A stretch of DNA of 23,850 nucleotides. Source: Pseudomonadota bacterium. GTDB taxonomy: Bacteria; Pseudomonadota; Gammaproteobacteria; Burkholderiales; Burkholderiaceae. The stretch lies in the NCBI GenBank assembly GCA_023441105.1, contig JAEZQX010000207.1:1-23850 (forward strand), in the 5' to 3' direction. Made by a program: the position numbers and the translations under genes. The notes beneath the pieces are model-generated. The model did not search any database. It had not been told where the DNA came from and worked only from the letters and a program-made list of their open reading frames with translations. Numbering within the stretch: position 1 is the stretch's first letter; each line of letters opens with the position of its first letter. Of the stretch, positions 23,438 through 23,850 are shown piece by piece.

Positions 23438-23850
23438 CTAAGCCCGCACCGCGTAATCCACGATCAGCGCCGCATGATCCGAGAACCGCGGCTCCTTGAA
23501 GATCTCCACCCGCCGCGCCTTGGCGGCGATCCCCGGGGTGGCGATCTGGTAGTCCAGCCGCCAGCCGACGTTCTTGAGCCAGGCCTGGCCGCGGTTGCTC
23601 CACCAGGTGTATTGCTCGGGCCGCTCGTCGAGGCGCCGGAAGACGTCGACGAAGCCGATCTGCTCGAAGATCTCGGTCAACCACAGCCGTTCCTCCGGCA
23701 GGAAGCCGGAGTTCTTCCGGTTGGCCCGCCAGTTCTTGAGGTCGATCTCCTTGTGGGCGACGTTCCAGTCGCCGCACAGGATGATCTCGCGCCCGCTGGC
23801 CTTCAATTCGAGCAGGTGGCGCTTGAACTGCTCCATGAAGATGAACTTGG
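23438..23850 (-). CDS. xth: Exodeoxyribonuclease III (partial, N-terminus off window)
   Basis: The C-terminal 137 codons of exonuclease III, the apurinic/apyrimidinic endonuclease and 3' exonuclease of base excision repair. Seen: ILCGDWNVAHKEIDLKNW with the catalytic Asp and Asn, RPEQYTWWSNRGQAWLKNVGWRLDYQI with the DNA-binding Trp-rich loop and the Asp, and FSDHAALIVDYAVRA with the SDH catalytic His and the usual C-terminus. The stop TAG is at 23438-23440. The 3' end of this gene is the proposed insertion site of the neighbouring island; the gene itself stays intact as far as it can be seen, and a degenerate copy of its last ~30 codons lies 8.1 kb away. Confidence 0.95.
   Translation of the reverse strand, partial: KFIFMEQFKRHLLELKASGREIILCGDWNVAHKEIDLKNWRANRKNSGFLPEERLWLTEIFEQIGFVDVFRRLDERPEQYTWWSNRGQAWLKNVGWRLDYQIATPGIAAKARRVEIFKEPRFSDHAALIVDYAVRA

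Larger units (their letters stand above)
15346..23465. mobile_element. Putative ~8.1-kb genomic island inserted at the 3' end of xth
   Basis: The interval is bounded by two direct copies of the exonuclease III gene end sharing a 24-bp identical core 8092 bp apart. It contains a tyrosine recombinase, a toxin-antitoxin pair, a RES-domain protein, a helicase-nuclease and an unknown gene, with long gene-free gaps and visibly lower GC than the flanking core genes. Outside the borders lie conserved genes (polyamine synthesis left, exonuclease III right). The integrase sits centrally rather than at a border, which is unusual, so it may not be the enzyme that inserted the element, or the island is composite. 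Confidence 0.7.

Overview
The window is GC-rich chromosomal DNA with proteobacterial housekeeping genes: a two-subunit 3-oxoacid CoA-transferase, an AmpG permease, a periplasmic M48 protease, the carboxy(nor)spermidine polyamine branch and exonuclease III. Family content suggests a beta- or gammaproteobacterium; I cannot name a genus.

Left part, 1-15287 (core-like). ScoA and ScoB are encoded on the minus strand and separated by an unusual 151-bp gap filled with four back-to-back hairpins. A DMT exporter diverges from scoA and overlaps tail-to-tail with a lipoprotein lipase-like hydrolase. Next come AmpG (minus), an M48 metalloprotease (plus), a thiamine-diphosphate enzyme of the acetolactate synthase type and a dienelactone hydrolase (plus). 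An AI-2E family permease is broken by a single in-frame amber codon, and an aldo/keto reductase lies upstream of it. A stand-alone metallo-beta-lactamase-fold protein carries flavodiiron-type metal ligands. Last is an apparent operon of an XRE regulator, carboxynorspermidine decarboxylase and carboxynorspermidine synthase, behind a good sigma70-like promoter that overlaps an inverted repeat.

Right part, 15346-23465 (accessory). This stretch looks like a genomic island of about 8.1 kb. At its left edge (15346-15441) is a degenerate copy of the 3' end of the exonuclease III gene; the intact gene begins at the right edge (stop at 23438-23440). The two copies share a 24-bp identical core and are roughly 90% identical over about 90 bp, as expected for attL/attR of an element inserted at the 3' end of xth. 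Inside are a helicase with a C-terminal PD-(D/E)XK-like nuclease motif, an unrecognised 281-residue protein upstream of it, a short tyrosine recombinase with a complete catalytic set, a large RES-domain protein, a ParDE-type toxin-antitoxin pair at the right edge, and several gene-free stretches. The helicase-nuclease and its neighbour are the best candidates for an undescribed, possibly anti-phage, system; that is inference from domain content and context.

The window ends inside the exonuclease III gene, whose N-terminal part lies beyond the right edge.
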